This document shows positions 8,583 to 17,921 of a stretch of DNA of 64,000 nucleotides, piece after piece (position 1 is the stretch's first letter; the number at the start of each line of letters is the position of its first letter). Both the position numbers and the translations under genes were made by a program. The notes under the pieces are model-generated. The model saw nothing but the letters and a program-made list of their open reading frames with translations, did not search any database and was not told the origin of the DNA. The stretch comes from Tsuneonella litorea (GTDB lineage: Bacteria; Pseudomonadota; Alphaproteobacteria; Sphingomonadales; Sphingomonadaceae), in contig NZ_JAOAMV010000007.1 in the NCBI RefSeq assembly GCF_025154015.1, positions 1 through 64,000 of the forward strand, given 5' to 3'.

Positions 8583-9896
8583 TCAGATCGCGGAACTGAA
8601 GCGCCGCGTCTGGGCGATCCGGAACGCATCGAACAGCGCCGCGATCGGGCGCGCGTAGGGCAACCCTTCGGGCGTTATCGACAACCAGTCGCCATCCAGC
8701 GAAGCCAGTCCGCGATCGACGAACGGCGCGAGGCGTTCGGCGATGCCGGCCTGCAGGTCCGCGCCGACCCGCGCCCGCCCTGCGCACAGCAGTTTCTCGA
8801 TGACGGCGCCCCTTTCCCGGTCCGCCGGCCCGCGTTCGATCCCCCGGTTGGCCGTGACCCGGTTCTGCGAGGCGATCATCCGGTAGCGGCCGCTGTTCTT
8901 CTCATTCTGCGCCAGCAAATGCGGGAACTGGCTGATCGCCGACGCGCCCAGCCCGACCAGGTTCGGCGCAGCGTCATCGGTGAAGCCCTGGAAATTGCGC
9001 CGCACCCGCCCCGCGAGCGCGGCGCGGGCGAGGGGGTCGCCGCCGGGCCGCGCGAAGTGGTCGAAACCTACCGGCACGTACCCGTGCGTGCACAGATAGG
9101 TGTATCCCAGCGCCGCCATCTCGAACCGTTCGTGCTGGCCGGGCAGGCCCGAGGCGTCGATCGCGCGCTGGCGCGGCACGACATGGGGAACGTGGGCATA
9201 CCCGAACAGCGCGATCCGGTCGGGCCCCAGCACCCGCGCGCGGTGCAGCGTGTCGACCAGGTCCGCGCGGGTCTGGCGCGGGAGGCCGTACATCAGGTCG
9301 AAATTGAGCGATGCCACCCCGGCGCCGCGCAAGAGGTCGACGGCGCGCACGATGGTGTCCTCGTCCTGGACCCGGCCGATCGCCCGTTGGCAGTGCGCGG
9401 CGAAGGTCTGGACCCCGAGGCTTGCCCGCTCGATCCCAACCGTCGCGATCGCCCGGGCCCAGTCGGCGGACATCGTGCGCGGGTCGAGCTCGATCGAGTA
9501 GACCGGATCGGTCAGCCGGAACGCGACGGTCAAACGGTCGACGAGGCGGATGAAGTCGACCGGGTCGAGCGCGTTCGGGCTCCCCCCGCCGAACGATACG
9601 CGGCGCACGATGGCGTCATGCGGAAGCCGCGATGCGACCGACCCGATCTCGAGCGTCAGCGCCGCGAGGTACGAATCGAGCCGCTGCCGCTTGCCGGCCG
9701 CGCCGGTGTTGCACCCGCAGTAATGGCAGATTTTCTCGCAGAACGGGATGTGGACGTAGAGCGAGATTTCGCCTTCCGCCTGCTCGAGGGCGGCTTCGTG
9801 CAGCGCGGGCGCGATTTCCGCGAACTCGGCCGCGGTGGGATAGCTGGTGTAGCGCGGAACCGGCGTCGCCAGCAGGTCGGGATGATAGGGCCACAT
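8583..9896 (-). CDS. hemN: oxygen-independent coproporphyrinogen III oxidase HemN
   Basis: The 437-residue radical-SAM enzyme converts coproporphyrinogen III to protoporphyrinogen IX without oxygen. The cluster motif CEKICHYCGC (CX3CX2C) sits about residues 51-60, preceded by the family's PRYTSYPTAAEF start and followed by FGGGSPNAL, LDPRTMS, SLGVQTF and the C-terminal HemN domain. The ATG at 9896 is chosen because GGGAGG lies four bases before it and the family N-terminus begins there. It lies 31 bp behind the last small gene of the cytochrome cbb3 cluster on the same strand, so haem supply at low oxygen is probably co-expressed with the oxidase. Confidence 0.93.
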   Translation of the reverse strand: MWPYHPDLLATPVPRYTSYPTAAEFAEIAPALHEAALEQAEGEISLYVHIPFCEKICHYCGCNTGAAGKRQRLDSYLAALTLEIGSVASRLPHDAIVRRVSFGGGSPNALDPVDFIRLVDRLTVAFRLTDPVYSIELDPRTMSADWARAIATVGIERASLGVQTFAAHCQRAIGRVQDEDTIVRAVDLLRGAGVASLNFDLMYGLPRQTRADLVDTLHRARVLGPDRIALFGYAHVPHVVPRQRAIDASGLPGQHERFEMAALGYTYLCTHGYVPVGFDHFARPGGDPLARAALAGRVRRNFQGFTDDAAPNLVGLGASAISQFPHLLAQNEKNSGRYRMIASQNRVTANRGIERGPADRERGAVIEKLLCAGRARVGADLQAGIAERLAPFVDRGLASLDGDWLSITPEGLPYARPIAALFDAFRIAQTRRFSSAI

Positions 9897-9927
9897 GGCG
9901 CCTCCCTGGCCGCCGCCGCGCCCGCGG

Positions 9928-10146
9928 TCATTGCGCTGGATCAAGCCGCTTGCGGTTGCAGGTCGCGTGGCAGCCCTTCTGCGGGCAGGACGCCGGGGCC
10001 TTGCGCTCCCGCGATGGCAGCGGGATCGCGACCGTTCCGCCGTTGCACAGCCGGAGCGCAAGCACGCCGTCGCGAGCGGCTTCCTGCGGCAGGGGGCCGG
10101 CCATTGCCGGGATCAGTGCCGCCAGCGCGAAGACAGCCGGGTTCAT
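9928..10146 (-). CDS. small secreted Cys-containing protein coupled to ccoS
   Basis: The 72-residue ORF starts with ATG overlapping the ccoS stop (ATGA), strong evidence that it is translated. It has a short hydrophobic N-terminus (about residues 4-17, predicted signal peptide), then a strand with LCNGGTVAIPL, then a basic tail with CPQKGCHATC (CX4CX3C containing a His). The Cys/His group could bind metal or haem, or form disulfides, which would suit a cytochrome/copper assembly cluster, but I do not recognise a named family. Placed between ccoS and hemN on the same strand. Confidence 0.7.
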   Translation of the reverse strand: MNPAVFALAALIPAMAGPLPQEAARDGVLALRLCNGGTVAIPLPSRERKAPASCPQKGCHATCNRKRLDPAQ

Positions 10147-10289
10147 GCCTCGTCGTCCTCGATCAGAATCCGGTAGGCGGCCCCATCGAGATCGTCGTAC
10201 TGCCCGTCGCGCATCGACCAGAAGAACGCGGCGAGCCCGCCCAGGCTCAGGGCAAGCGCGACCGGGATCAGGAAGGCGAGGCCATTCAT
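10143..10289 (-). CDS. ccoS: cbb3 oxidase assembly protein CcoS/FixS
   Basis: A 48-residue protein with one membrane helix (LAFLIPVALALSLGGLAAFFW) followed by the CcoS signature of a short acidic tail with DGQYDDLDGAAYRIL. CcoS is needed for insertion of haem and copper into cbb3 oxidase. Its ATG overlaps the ccoI stop by four bases and its stop overlaps the next ATG. It is shorter than the ORF cut-off most scans use, but length and motif are normal for the family. Confidence 0.92.
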   Translation of the reverse strand: MNGLAFLIPVALALSLGGLAAFFWSMRDGQYDDLDGAAYRILIEDDEA

Positions 10290-12409
10290 CCGGCGGCCTT
10301 CGCCAGGCGGAGCGAATTGAGCACGACCGCCAGCGAGCTGACCGACATCGCGACGGCGGCGATCAACGGAGTGACCAGTCCGGCGATCGCGAGCGGAACG
10401 GCGAGCAGGTTGTAGAGGACCGCGAAGGCGAAGTTCTGCCTCACGACCCGCATCGTTGCCCGTGCGACCCGCACGCCGAGCGCGACCGGCATCAGGCCGG
10501 CCCCGACGAACACCGCGTCGGCCGCCTGCTGGCTGACGTCGCTGGCGGTGCCCGGGGCGATCGATGCGTGCGCGGCGGCCAGCGCGGGACCGTCGTTGAG
10601 GCCGTCGCCGACCATCAACGGGCGGCGCCCGGCCGCGGCGAGCCGTTCGAGTTCCGCGAGCTTGGCCTGCGGCCCGGCCGACCCTCGCGCGAACAGCCCG
10701 AGCGCGCGCGCGACCGGGGCCACGGCCTCGATCCGGTCCCCCGAGAGGATGCGGCTGTCGAGGCCCATGTCGCCTAGCGCCCTGATCGACTGTCCCGCGT
10801 CCGGGCGCAGCCCGTCGGCAAAGACGACCGGCATTCTCCGCTCGCCGACGACGAGCGTCACGGTCATCGCGCCGCCATCCTCCGCCCCTTTGCACAAGGC
10901 AACGGCGATCCCTCGCGCGGTTCCAAATACGCCCTCGCCGGCGCGTTCTTCGACGCGCTCCAGCGGAGCCGGAGAAACGCCGGTCGCCTCCAGGGCGCGG
11001 ACGAGCCCGCGAGACAGGGGATGGCGGCTGTTCTGCGCCAATGCGCGGGCGATCGCGCGGTCCGCGGGATCGAGACCGTCCAGGCAGGGCTGCGGCTCGC
11101 CCATTGTCAGAGTCCCCGTCTTGTCGAAGAGCACGGTGTCGACCTCGGCGAGGCGCTCGAGCGCGCTGCCGTCCTTGACCAGCAAGCCCCGCTTCATCAG
11201 CGCGCCCGCGGCGACGACCTGAGCGGCCGGCACGGCAAGGCCCATCGCGCACGGGCAGGTGATGATCAGCACCGCGATCGCGACCACCAGCGCCTGGTGC
11301 AGCCCCGCCCCCGCCAGCATCCAGCCGGCGAAGCTCAGCGCGGCGAGCGAGTGTACCGCGGGGGCATAGAGCCGCGAGGCGCGGTCGGCGATGCGAACGT
11401 AGCGACCGCGCGACTGACCGGCTTCCTCCATAAGGCGCGCGATCTCGGCGATCGCGGTATCCTCGGCGGCGGCTGTGACCCGCACGCGCAGGGGCTGCAG
11501 GAGATTGATCGTGCCGGCGTGGACCGCCGTGCCGGGCGCGACCGGCTCGGGCCTGCTCTCGCCGGTCAGCATCGCGTTGTCGATCGCGCTATGGCCGGCC
11601 TCGACCGTCCCGTCCGCGGCGAGAGATTCTCCCGCCGCGACGAGCATCGTCATGCCCGGTTCGATGCGTTCGGCGGCGACCCGGCGAACCCCGCCATCGG
11701 GCTGGACGATGCCCGCGCTCCGGCCCATGCGCGACAGCAGCGCGCCGATCTCCGCCCGGGTGCGGCCGCGCATCGCCGCGTCGAGCGCCCGTCCTGCCAG
11801 CAGGAAGAAGAGCAGCATCGTCGCGCCGTCGAAATAGGCGTGTTCGCCGCCCGCGACGACCTCGTAGAGGCTGAGGCCCGTCGCCAGCAGCACCCCGATC
11901 GAGATCGGCACGTCCATGTTCGTGCGGCCGTGGCGCAGCGCCTTCGCGGCGGAGGCAAAGAACGGTCGTCCGGCGTAGGCGATCACCGGCATCGCGATGA
12001 GCGCGGAGAGCCAGTGGAACAGGTCGCGGGTCGCGCCCTCGGCCCCCGACCACACGCTGACCGACAGCAGCATGACGTTCATCATCCCGAACCCCGCGAC
12101 GGCGAGTGCGCGCAGCAGCTGTCGTCTTTCGGCGTCGTCGGCGGCCGGCGCGGCGCGGGTGACCGGCTGCGCATCGAACCCGATCCCCGCCAGCGCGGCG
12201 ACCAGGACGTCCTCGCTCATGGCGGGGTCGTGACGGACGGCGACCCGCCTCGCCGAGAAGTTGACCCGCACGGCCGCTACCCCGTCGAGCCTCGCCAGCT
12301 CCCGCTCGATCTTGCCGATGCACCCGGCGCACTTGATCCCGGGCACCACGAACCGGCTGTCGACCAGGGGCAGGGCGACGAGCGTCCTGGGATCGAGCGG
12401 TGCGTTCAT
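10286..12409 (-). CDS. ccoI: copper-translocating P-type ATPase CcoI/FixI
   Basis: The 707-residue P1B-type ATPase exports copper for cbb3 oxidase assembly. An N-terminal metal-binding domain carries GIKCAGC (Cys27, Cys30); the membrane copper site is ITCPCAMGLAVP; the phosphorylation site is FDKTGTL; TGES marks the actuator domain; VGDGLNDGPAL is the hinge. All key residues are present. The ATG at 12409 overlaps the ccoH stop, and the stop overlaps ccoS. The frame continues upstream only as a shadow of ccoH. Confidence 0.95.
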   Translation of the reverse strand: MNAPLDPRTLVALPLVDSRFVVPGIKCAGCIGKIERELARLDGVAAVRVNFSARRVAVRHDPAMSEDVLVAALAGIGFDAQPVTRAAPAADDAERRQLLRALAVAGFGMMNVMLLSVSVWSGAEGATRDLFHWLSALIAMPVIAYAGRPFFASAAKALRHGRTNMDVPISIGVLLATGLSLYEVVAGGEHAYFDGATMLLFFLLAGRALDAAMRGRTRAEIGALLSRMGRSAGIVQPDGGVRRVAAERIEPGMTMLVAAGESLAADGTVEAGHSAIDNAMLTGESRPEPVAPGTAVHAGTINLLQPLRVRVTAAAEDTAIAEIARLMEEAGQSRGRYVRIADRASRLYAPAVHSLAALSFAGWMLAGAGLHQALVVAIAVLIITCPCAMGLAVPAAQVVAAGALMKRGLLVKDGSALERLAEVDTVLFDKTGTLTMGEPQPCLDGLDPADRAIARALAQNSRHPLSRGLVRALEATGVSPAPLERVEERAGEGVFGTARGIAVALCKGAEDGGAMTVTLVVGERRMPVVFADGLRPDAGQSIRALGDMGLDSRILSGDRIEAVAPVARALGLFARGSAGPQAKLAELERLAAAGRRPLMVGDGLNDGPALAAAHASIAPGTASDVSQQAADAVFVGAGLMPVALGVRVARATMRVVRQNFAFAVLYNLLAVPLAIAGLVTPLIAAVAMSVSSLAVVLNSLRLAKAAG

Positions 12410-12852
12410 CCCAGCGGGCCTTCGCTGCGGAACCGCTTGCCGTCCGCCTGCACCGTCACGCGCAGGATCCAGCGTCCGGGGGGCAGCGGCTCGTCCGACA
12501 CGGCGGAGCCGTCCGGCGCAGGCAAGAAATGCAGGGCGGTGTCGGGGACGCGGCCAAGGGGATGCCGTGCGCTCCCCGCGATCCGGGCGCCGGCGGGAAT
12601 GCCGGTCAGTGCAAGCGCGACGCGGCCGTCGGCGCGGCGAGCGGGTTCGACCCGCCAGCCGAGCGCGCGTTCCCTGGCCGCTTCCTCGAGCCAACCGTTG
12701 AAATCCTGGCTGGCGGCGTAGGAGTTTTCGACCACGATGCCGCCGAACGTCCGCTTGGCGATTACCGCGGCGCCCAGGTTGACCGAGATCACCACCGCGA
12801 ACCCCGCGACGAGAATCGCGGCCATGTGGCGGCCATCGAACGCATTTTTCAT
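12406..12852 (-). CDS. ccoH: FixH/CcoH cbb3 assembly protein
   Basis: A 148-residue protein with one N-terminal membrane helix (about 9-31, AAILVAGFAVVISVNLGAAV) followed by a periplasmic beta-domain beginning VENSYAASQDFNGWLEEA, the FixH hallmark. FixH helps the oxidase mature, probably with CcoI and CcoG. Start and stop overlap ccoG and ccoI by four bases each. Confidence 0.92.
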   Translation of the reverse strand: MKNAFDGRHMAAILVAGFAVVISVNLGAAVIAKRTFGGIVVENSYAASQDFNGWLEEAARERALGWRVEPARRADGRVALALTGIPAGARIAGSARHPLGRVPDTALHFLPAPDGSAVSDEPLPPGRWILRVTVQADGKRFRSEGPLG

Positions 12853-14303
12853 GGCCGTTCTCCCGTCGGTGTTTCGAAATTGGTGACGACCCGCTGGCTC
12901 TCGCGCGCTGCGTCGAGCGTGGTCACGGCGAAGGAAAATTCGCTCTGCGGCGTCGCAGCGGGGGCGACGACGTAGGCGCGCACCGACCGGGTGCTGTCGG
13001 CCGGGACGGTCACCGCGAGCGACCGCGCGGCATCGGCCCGTTCGGTCAGGTCGGTCCACATAGCAGCGCCCGGCAGGCCCTCGAGCGAAACGCTCATGCG
13101 CCTCGGCCGGGTCGCCATGTTGCGCAGGCGCAGGGTGTAGGCGTTGCGGACTGACCCGTCGCTGAGCAGCATGAACGGCGGATTGCGGTCGGGCGCGACC
13201 GAGAGCCCCGCGTGGCTGCGGGCGCCCAGCGCGAACAGCATGGCAAGACCGATCGAGCTCCAGATCAGCAGGTAGGCGATCGTCCGCGGGCGCAGCAGCG
13301 CCTTCCATGCCGGGCGCGGCGGGGCACCGGCCGCCTCGGCCTCGCAATCCTCGAGCGTGGCATAGTCGATCAGTCCGCGCGGGCGCCCCACCTCCGCCAT
13401 TACCCGGTCGCAGGCGTCGATGCACAGCGCGCAGGTGATGCAGCCGATCTGTGGACCCTCGCGGATGTCGATCCCCGTCGGGCAGACCTGCACGCACATC
13501 GTGCAATCGATGCAGTCGCCGAACATGCCGGGGTGCTTCTCGGCCTTCTTGACGCTGCCGCGCGGCTCGCCGCGCCAGTCCTTGTAGGTCACCAGCAGCG
13601 ACTTCTCGTCCATCATCGCGGTCTGGATGCGCGGCCAGGGGCACATGTAGATGCACACCTGTTCGCGCATGAACCCGCCGAGGGTGACGGTTGTCAGCGT
13701 GAGCACGGCGACGGTTATGTACGCCGCCGGCGCCGCTTCGCCGCGCCAGAAATCGTGCACCAGCGTAGGGGCGTCGGCGAAGTACATGATCCACGCGCCG
13801 CCGGTCCAGAAGCCGATGAACAGGTAGATCGACCATTTGAAGGCCCGCCGGGCGACCTTGCTCCAGGTCCACGGCGCGGCGTCGAGCTTCTGCCGCGCGA
13901 ACCGGTCGCCGTCGACGAAGCGGTCGACGTGCTGGAACAGGTCGGTCCATACGGTCTGCGGGCAGGCATAGCCGCACCACGCGCGGCCGACGGCGCTGGT
14001 GACGAGGAACAGGCCGATGCCGGCCATGATCAGCAGCCCGGCCACGAAATAGAACTCGTGCGGCCAGATCTCGATGCCGAACATGTAGAACCGGCGGTGG
14101 ACCAGGTCGACGAGGACCGCCTGGTCGGGCGCATAGGGGCCGCGGTCCCAGCGGATCCAGGGGGTGACGTAATAGATCGCCAGGGTGACGATCATCATCG
14201 CCCACTTGAATCGGCGGAAGGGTCCGTCGATCCGCCGGTTGTGGACCGTCCCTTTCGCCTCGTAGAGCGCGTTCAGCGGGGTTTGCGGATCAAGGCTGTT
14301 CAT
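12849..14303 (-). CDS. ccoG: cbb3 maturation ferredoxin CcoG/FixG
   Basis: The 484-residue membrane protein has NosR/NapH-like transmembrane helices in the first half, the GYACPQTVW motif, and two cysteine clusters for [4Fe-4S] centres: CIDCTMCVQVCP and CITCALCIDACD. The C-terminal third is the IgG-like FixG domain. CcoG is known as a cupric reductase assisting oxidase assembly. The start at MNSLDPQTPL (14303) lies inside the last codons of ccoP (14-bp overlap); the frame upstream of it is noise. Confidence 0.94.
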   Translation of the reverse strand: MNSLDPQTPLNALYEAKGTVHNRRIDGPFRRFKWAMMIVTLAIYYVTPWIRWDRGPYAPDQAVLVDLVHRRFYMFGIEIWPHEFYFVAGLLIMAGIGLFLVTSAVGRAWCGYACPQTVWTDLFQHVDRFVDGDRFARQKLDAAPWTWSKVARRAFKWSIYLFIGFWTGGAWIMYFADAPTLVHDFWRGEAAPAAYITVAVLTLTTVTLGGFMREQVCIYMCPWPRIQTAMMDEKSLLVTYKDWRGEPRGSVKKAEKHPGMFGDCIDCTMCVQVCPTGIDIREGPQIGCITCALCIDACDRVMAEVGRPRGLIDYATLEDCEAEAAGAPPRPAWKALLRPRTIAYLLIWSSIGLAMLFALGARSHAGLSVAPDRNPPFMLLSDGSVRNAYTLRLRNMATRPRRMSVSLEGLPGAAMWTDLTERADAARSLAVTVPADSTRSVRAYVVAPAATPQSEFSFAVTTLDAARESQRVVTNFETPTGERP

Positions 14304-15201
14304 CGACCTTCGCCGCCGGGTCGGCGCCTCGCGCGACCGCTGTCTCGCCGCCGCCGAGCGAGTGGACATAGGCTGCCAGCATCTTGATCGTCACGGGATC
14401 GAGCTTGTCCTGCCACGCGGGCATCCGGCCCACCCGGGGGCGCAGGACCTGCCGCGCGATGTCCTCGCGCGTGCCGCCGTAGAGCCAGATCGCGTCGTTC
14501 AGGCGCGGCGCGCCCTGCGCCCGGTCGCCTTCGCCGTTGGAGCCGTGGCAGCTCGTGCAGTTGTCAGCGAATATCTGTGCGCCGACTCGGTTGGGCTTTG
14601 CCTTGCCGCTCAGCGACAGGACATGCTCGGCGAGCGCAGTCAGCTGCGCAGTGTCGAACACGCCCTCGAAGGGCGGCATTTCCCCCTGGCGCCGGTCGTC
14701 TCCCTCGGGCTGCCTGACGCCGTTGGCGATGGTGTACTCGATCGAGGTCAGGTCGCCGCCCCACAGCCAGTCGTCGTCGTTGAGGTTGGGGTAGCCGAGC
14801 GTCTGGCTGCCCGCCGCGCCGCTGCCGTGGCATTGCGAGCAGTGGACGCGGAACGCCGCCCGCCCGCCGGCAATCGCCTGCCGCATCAGCTCCGGCTTGC
14901 CCGGAAGCTTTTCGATGTCGGTCGCCGCGATCGCTTCGCCGACCGATCGCTTCGCCTGGTCGGCGAGGGTCATGTCCTTCGCCAGCTGCCCCCGGCTGGT
15001 CCAGCCCAGGACGCCCTCGGTCCCCTGGTCGATCAGCGGCCACGCGGGATAGAGCACGACGTATACCAGCGCCCACGCGATCGTCAGGTAGAAGGTCCAC
15101 AACCACCACCGCGGCATTGGGGTATCGAGTTCCTCGATGCCGTCCCATTCGTGGCCGACGGTCTCGGTCCCGGTCGGCTGGTCGACCCGCTTATTCGCCA
15201 T
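14290..15201 (-). CDS. ccoP: cytochrome cbb3 oxidase subunit III, dihaem cytochrome c CcoP
   Basis: The 303-residue subunit begins with an acidic segment and a membrane helix (about 31-53, containing WLWTFYLTIAWALVYVVLY), followed by two cytochrome c domains with haem-binding CSQCH (about residue 121) and CTSCH (about 206). Axial Met candidates lie in GEMPPFEG and GRMPAWQ. It passes electrons from periplasmic cytochrome c to CcoO/CcoN. Length and order are standard. It overlaps ccoQ by 11 bp and ccoG by 14 bp. Confidence 0.95.
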   Translation of the reverse strand: MANKRVDQPTGTETVGHEWDGIEELDTPMPRWWLWTFYLTIAWALVYVVLYPAWPLIDQGTEGVLGWTSRGQLAKDMTLADQAKRSVGEAIAATDIEKLPGKPELMRQAIAGGRAAFRVHCSQCHGSGAAGSQTLGYPNLNDDDWLWGGDLTSIEYTIANGVRQPEGDDRRQGEMPPFEGVFDTAQLTALAEHVLSLSGKAKPNRVGAQIFADNCTSCHGSNGEGDRAQGAPRLNDAIWLYGGTREDIARQVLRPRVGRMPAWQDKLDPVTIKMLAAYVHSLGGGETAVARGADPAAKVDEQP

Positions 15202-15355
15202 CGTCTTCGCCTTCGAAAATGGATTGCGCCATGCGGCGGTTGGTGTCGCGCCGGCCCGGCAGGAAGGGCCATGCGCACAGCAGCACGAAGATCACCGCCA
15301 TGGCGGCAAGGCCGACGGTGTCGGCGAGCCGGCGGAGGGTCTCGTAATCGGTCAC
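15191..15355 (-). CDS. ccoQ: CcoQ small subunit of cbb3 oxidase
   Basis: A 54-residue, GTG-initiated protein, whose start overlaps the ccoO stop (GTGA). One helix ([19 protein letters not shown]) is followed by a short basic/acidic tail ([16 protein letters not shown]), as in CcoQ/FixQ. CcoQ stabilises the complex. Such a short GTG gene is easily missed. Confidence 0.9.
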   Translation of the reverse strand: MTDYETLRRLADTVGLAAMAVIFVLLCAWPFLPGRRDTNRRMAQSIFEGEDDGE

Positions 15356-16158
15356 CGGCCCTTCTCCGCGGCCAGATCCTCCTGCGCCGCGGCGCCGTTC
15401 ACGTCGACCAGGGTTCCGAGCATCTGGAGGTAGGCGACGAGCGCGTCCATTTCGGTCAGCCGCGAAGGATCGCCATCGAAGTCGCGCGCCTGGGCCTTGG
15501 GATAGCGGGCGAGCAGGTCCGCCACGTCCGCATCCGGATCGGCCTGCGCCTTGAGGTCGGCCCCGGCTGCGGCGATGTCCTTCTCGCTGTAGGGGACGCC
15601 CACGCGCGCCAGGGCGCGAAGGTGCGCGGACGGGTCGGTCATCGCGAGATCGGTTTCGGCGAGGAAGCCGTACTGGGGCATCACGCTTTCGGGCACGACG
15701 CTTTGCGGGTCCTTCAGGTGCTGGACGTGCCACGCGTCGGAATAGCGGTTGCCGACCCGCGCAAGGTCGGGGCCGGTGCGCTTGGAACCCCACTGGAACG
15801 GGTGGTCGTACATGCTCTCGGCGGCGAGGCTGTAGTGGCCGTAGCGTTCCACCTCGTCGCGGAACGGGCGGATCATCTGGCTGTGGCAGGTATGGCACCC
15901 TTCGCGCACGTAGATGTCGCGGCCCGCCTGCTCGAGCGGGGTGTACGGGCGCATGCCCTCGACCTTCTCGATCGTGTTGTCGATCCAGAACAGCGGCGCG
16001 ATCTCGACCAGGCCGCCGATGGCGACGACGATCAGGGTGGCGACGCCCAGCAGGGTCACGTTGCGTTCGAGGCGGGCGTGCCCCTTGACCACCGCCTCGA
16101 CGTCGGGCGGCTCCTCGGACAGGGGGCGGGCGGCGAGGGGTTCGTTGCTGGTGCTCAT
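15352..16158 (-). CDS. ccoO: cytochrome cbb3 oxidase subunit II, monohaem cytochrome c CcoO
   Basis: The 268-residue subunit has one N-terminal membrane helix ([20 protein letters not shown]) and the CcoO signature [17 protein letters not shown] with the CxxCH haem site, then [21 protein letters not shown]. The Met of VMPQYGF is the likely axial ligand. It begins 15 bp behind ccoN and overlaps ccoQ. Confidence 0.95.
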   Translation of the reverse strand: MSTSNEPLAARPLSEEPPDVEAVVKGHARLERNVTLLGVATLIVVAIGGLVEIAPLFWIDNTIEKVEGMRPYTPLEQAGRDIYVREGCHTCHSQMIRPFRDEVERYGHYSLAAESMYDHPFQWGSKRTGPDLARVGNRYSDAWHVQHLKDPQSVVPESVMPQYGFLAETDLAMTDPSAHLRALARVGVPYSEKDIAAAGADLKAQADPDADVADLLARYPKAQARDFDGDPSRLTEMDALVAYLQMLGTLVDVNGAAAQEDLAAEKGR

Positions 16159-16173
16159 GGTGCTTGGCTCGTC

Positions 16174-17841
16174 CTATTCGGCCGGCACGGCGGTGGCGGG
16201 GATCGGGCGGTCGAGCGCCGGATCGGGCGGCGTCTCGGTCATCGGCGCCTCGGCCCGCACCTTGCCGGCAAGGGTCTGGGCCACGTTCCACAGCATGACC
16301 GCGAAGCCGGCGAGGTAGAGCAGCCCGCCGAACGCCCGCATCAGGTACATCGGGTGGATCGCGGCGACGGTGTCGGCGAAGCTGTTCACGAGGTAGCCGT
16401 CGGCCCCGTATTCGCGCCACATCAGGCCCTGGGTGATCCCGGCCACCCACATGCTCGCGGCGTAGAAGACGATCCCCAGCGTCGCGAGCCAGAAGTGCCA
16501 GTTGATCATCCGCAGGCTGTACATCCTCTGCTGCTTCCACAGCCGCGGCACGAGGTAATAGAGGCAGGCGAACGTGATCATCCCGTTCCACCCCAGCGCG
16601 CCGGAATGGACATGGCCGATCGTCCAGTCGGTGTAGTGCGACAGCGAGTTGAAGAACTTGATCGAGAGCATCGGCCCTTCGAACGTGCTCATCCCGTAGA
16701 ACGCGAGCGCCATCACCATCATGCGGATGATTGGGTCGGTGCGGACCTTGTCCCACGCGCCGTTGAGCGTCATCAGCCCGTTGATCATGCCGCCCCAGCT
16801 CGGCATCCACAGCATGATCGAGAACACCATGCCCAGCGTCTGTGCCCAGTCGGGCAGCGCGGTGTAGAGCAGGTGGTGCGGACCGGCCCAGATGTAGAGG
16901 AAGATCAGCGACCAGAAATGGATGATCGACAGCCGGTAGGAATAGACCGGCCGCTCGGCCTGCTTGGGCACGAAGTAATACATCATCGCCAGGAAGCCGG
17001 CGGTCAGGAAGAAGCCGACCGCGTTGTGGCCGTACCACCACTGCACCAGCGCGCCCTGCACCCCGCCGAACAGCGGATAGGCCTGCGACCCGGTCAGGCT
17101 CACCGGCACGTCGATGTTGTTGACGACGTGCAGCATCGCCACGGTGACGATGAAACCGAGGTAGAACCAGTTGGCGACGTAGATGTGCGGTTCGTGCCGC
17201 TTGAGGATCGTGCCGACGTAGACGGCCAGATAGGCGACCCAGACGACGGTCAGCCACCAGTCGACGTACCACTGCGGCTCGGCGTATTCCTTGCTCTGGC
17301 TGATGCCCAGCAGGTAGCCGGTCGCCGCCAGCACGATGAACATCTGGTAGCCCCAGAACACGAAGCGGGCGAGCGCGGGAAACGCCAGCCGGGTCCGGCA
17401 GGTGCGCTGCACGACGTAGAAGCTCGTCCCGATCAGCGCGTTGCCGCCGAATGCGAAGATCACCGCGCTGGTGTGCAGCGGGCGGACCCGGCCGAAATTG
17501 AACCAGGGCTCGAAGTTGAGCTCGGGCCAGGCCAGCTGGGCGGCGATGAACAGCCCCGCCAGAAACCCGGCCAGGCCCCAGAACAGCGTGGCCAGCGTCG
17601 CCCAGCGGATCGGGTCGTCGTCGTACCGCGTCTCGCCCTCGGGCATCCGGAAGAACCCGCGCGCTGGGCTCAGCGGATCGAACCGCGCGGCCGAGGCCAG
17701 CACCAGCCCGAGCGCGACCAGCCCGACGATCGCCGCGTGGACCGCTAATCCGGTATCCGCCGCCGAGACGTAGGCGACGATGGCGAGCAGCATGACCGCG
17801 AACCACAGGCCCGCTCGGCTGAGGGCAGCTTCGGCTTGCAT
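16174..17841 (-). CDS. ccoN: cytochrome cbb3 oxidase catalytic subunit I CcoN
   Basis: The 555-residue polytopic haem-copper oxidase subunit reduces oxygen at a haem b3/CuB centre with high affinity. Family marks include [15 protein letters not shown] near the N-terminus, [13 protein letters not shown] carrying CuB/haem ligands, [15 protein letters not shown], and [12 protein letters not shown]. Length is typical for versions with extra N-terminal helices. GGAG lies seven bases before the ATG. A TTGAT-type box 53-66 bp upstream suggests FNR/FixK control. First gene of the cco cluster. Confidence 0.96.
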   Translation of the reverse strand: MQAEAALSRAGLWFAVMLLAIVAYVSAADTGLAVHAAIVGLVALGLVLASAARFDPLSPARGFFRMPEGETRYDDDPIRWATLATLFWGLAGFLAGLFIAAQLAWPELNFEPWFNFGRVRPLHTSAVIFAFGGNALIGTSFYVVQRTCRTRLAFPALARFVFWGYQMFIVLAATGYLLGISQSKEYAEPQWYVDWWLTVVWVAYLAVYVGTILKRHEPHIYVANWFYLGFIVTVAMLHVVNNIDVPVSLTGSQAYPLFGGVQGALVQWWYGHNAVGFFLTAGFLAMMYYFVPKQAERPVYSYRLSIIHFWSLIFLYIWAGPHHLLYTALPDWAQTLGMVFSIMLWMPSWGGMINGLMTLNGAWDKVRTDPIIRMMVMALAFYGMSTFEGPMLSIKFFNSLSHYTDWTIGHVHSGALGWNGMITFACLYYLVPRLWKQQRMYSLRMINWHFWLATLGIVFYAASMWVAGITQGLMWREYGADGYLVNSFADTVAAIHPMYLMRAFGGLLYLAGFAVMLWNVAQTLAGKVRAEAPMTETPPDPALDRPIPATAVPAE

Positions 17842-17893
17842 GAAAATCTCCGTCCGTTTGGCCGGCCCTAATCAGAGCCGGCCCTCGCCATCA

Positions 17894-17907
17894 TTGATCC
17901 AGCGCAA
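17894..17907 (-). promoter_or_regulatory. candidate FixK/FNR box upstream of ccoN
   Basis: Read toward ccoN the site is TTGCG-CTGG-ATCAA: one half matches the FNR/FixK consensus TTGAT-N4-ATCAA fully, the other in three of five bases. Its centre is about 59 bp before the ccoN ATG, in the short gap after the regulator gene. Position and family knowledge support low-oxygen activation of the operon. Confidence 0.6.
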
Positions 17908-17921
17908 ATTTCGCGAATTGT

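Noticed and set aside
14362-17748. 1128-codon open frame on the plus strand opposite the cco genes
   Set aside because: The translation is Arg/Gly/Asp/His-rich with no domain. It is the mirror of ccoP, ccoQ, ccoO and ccoN; long antisense frames are common in GC-rich DNA.
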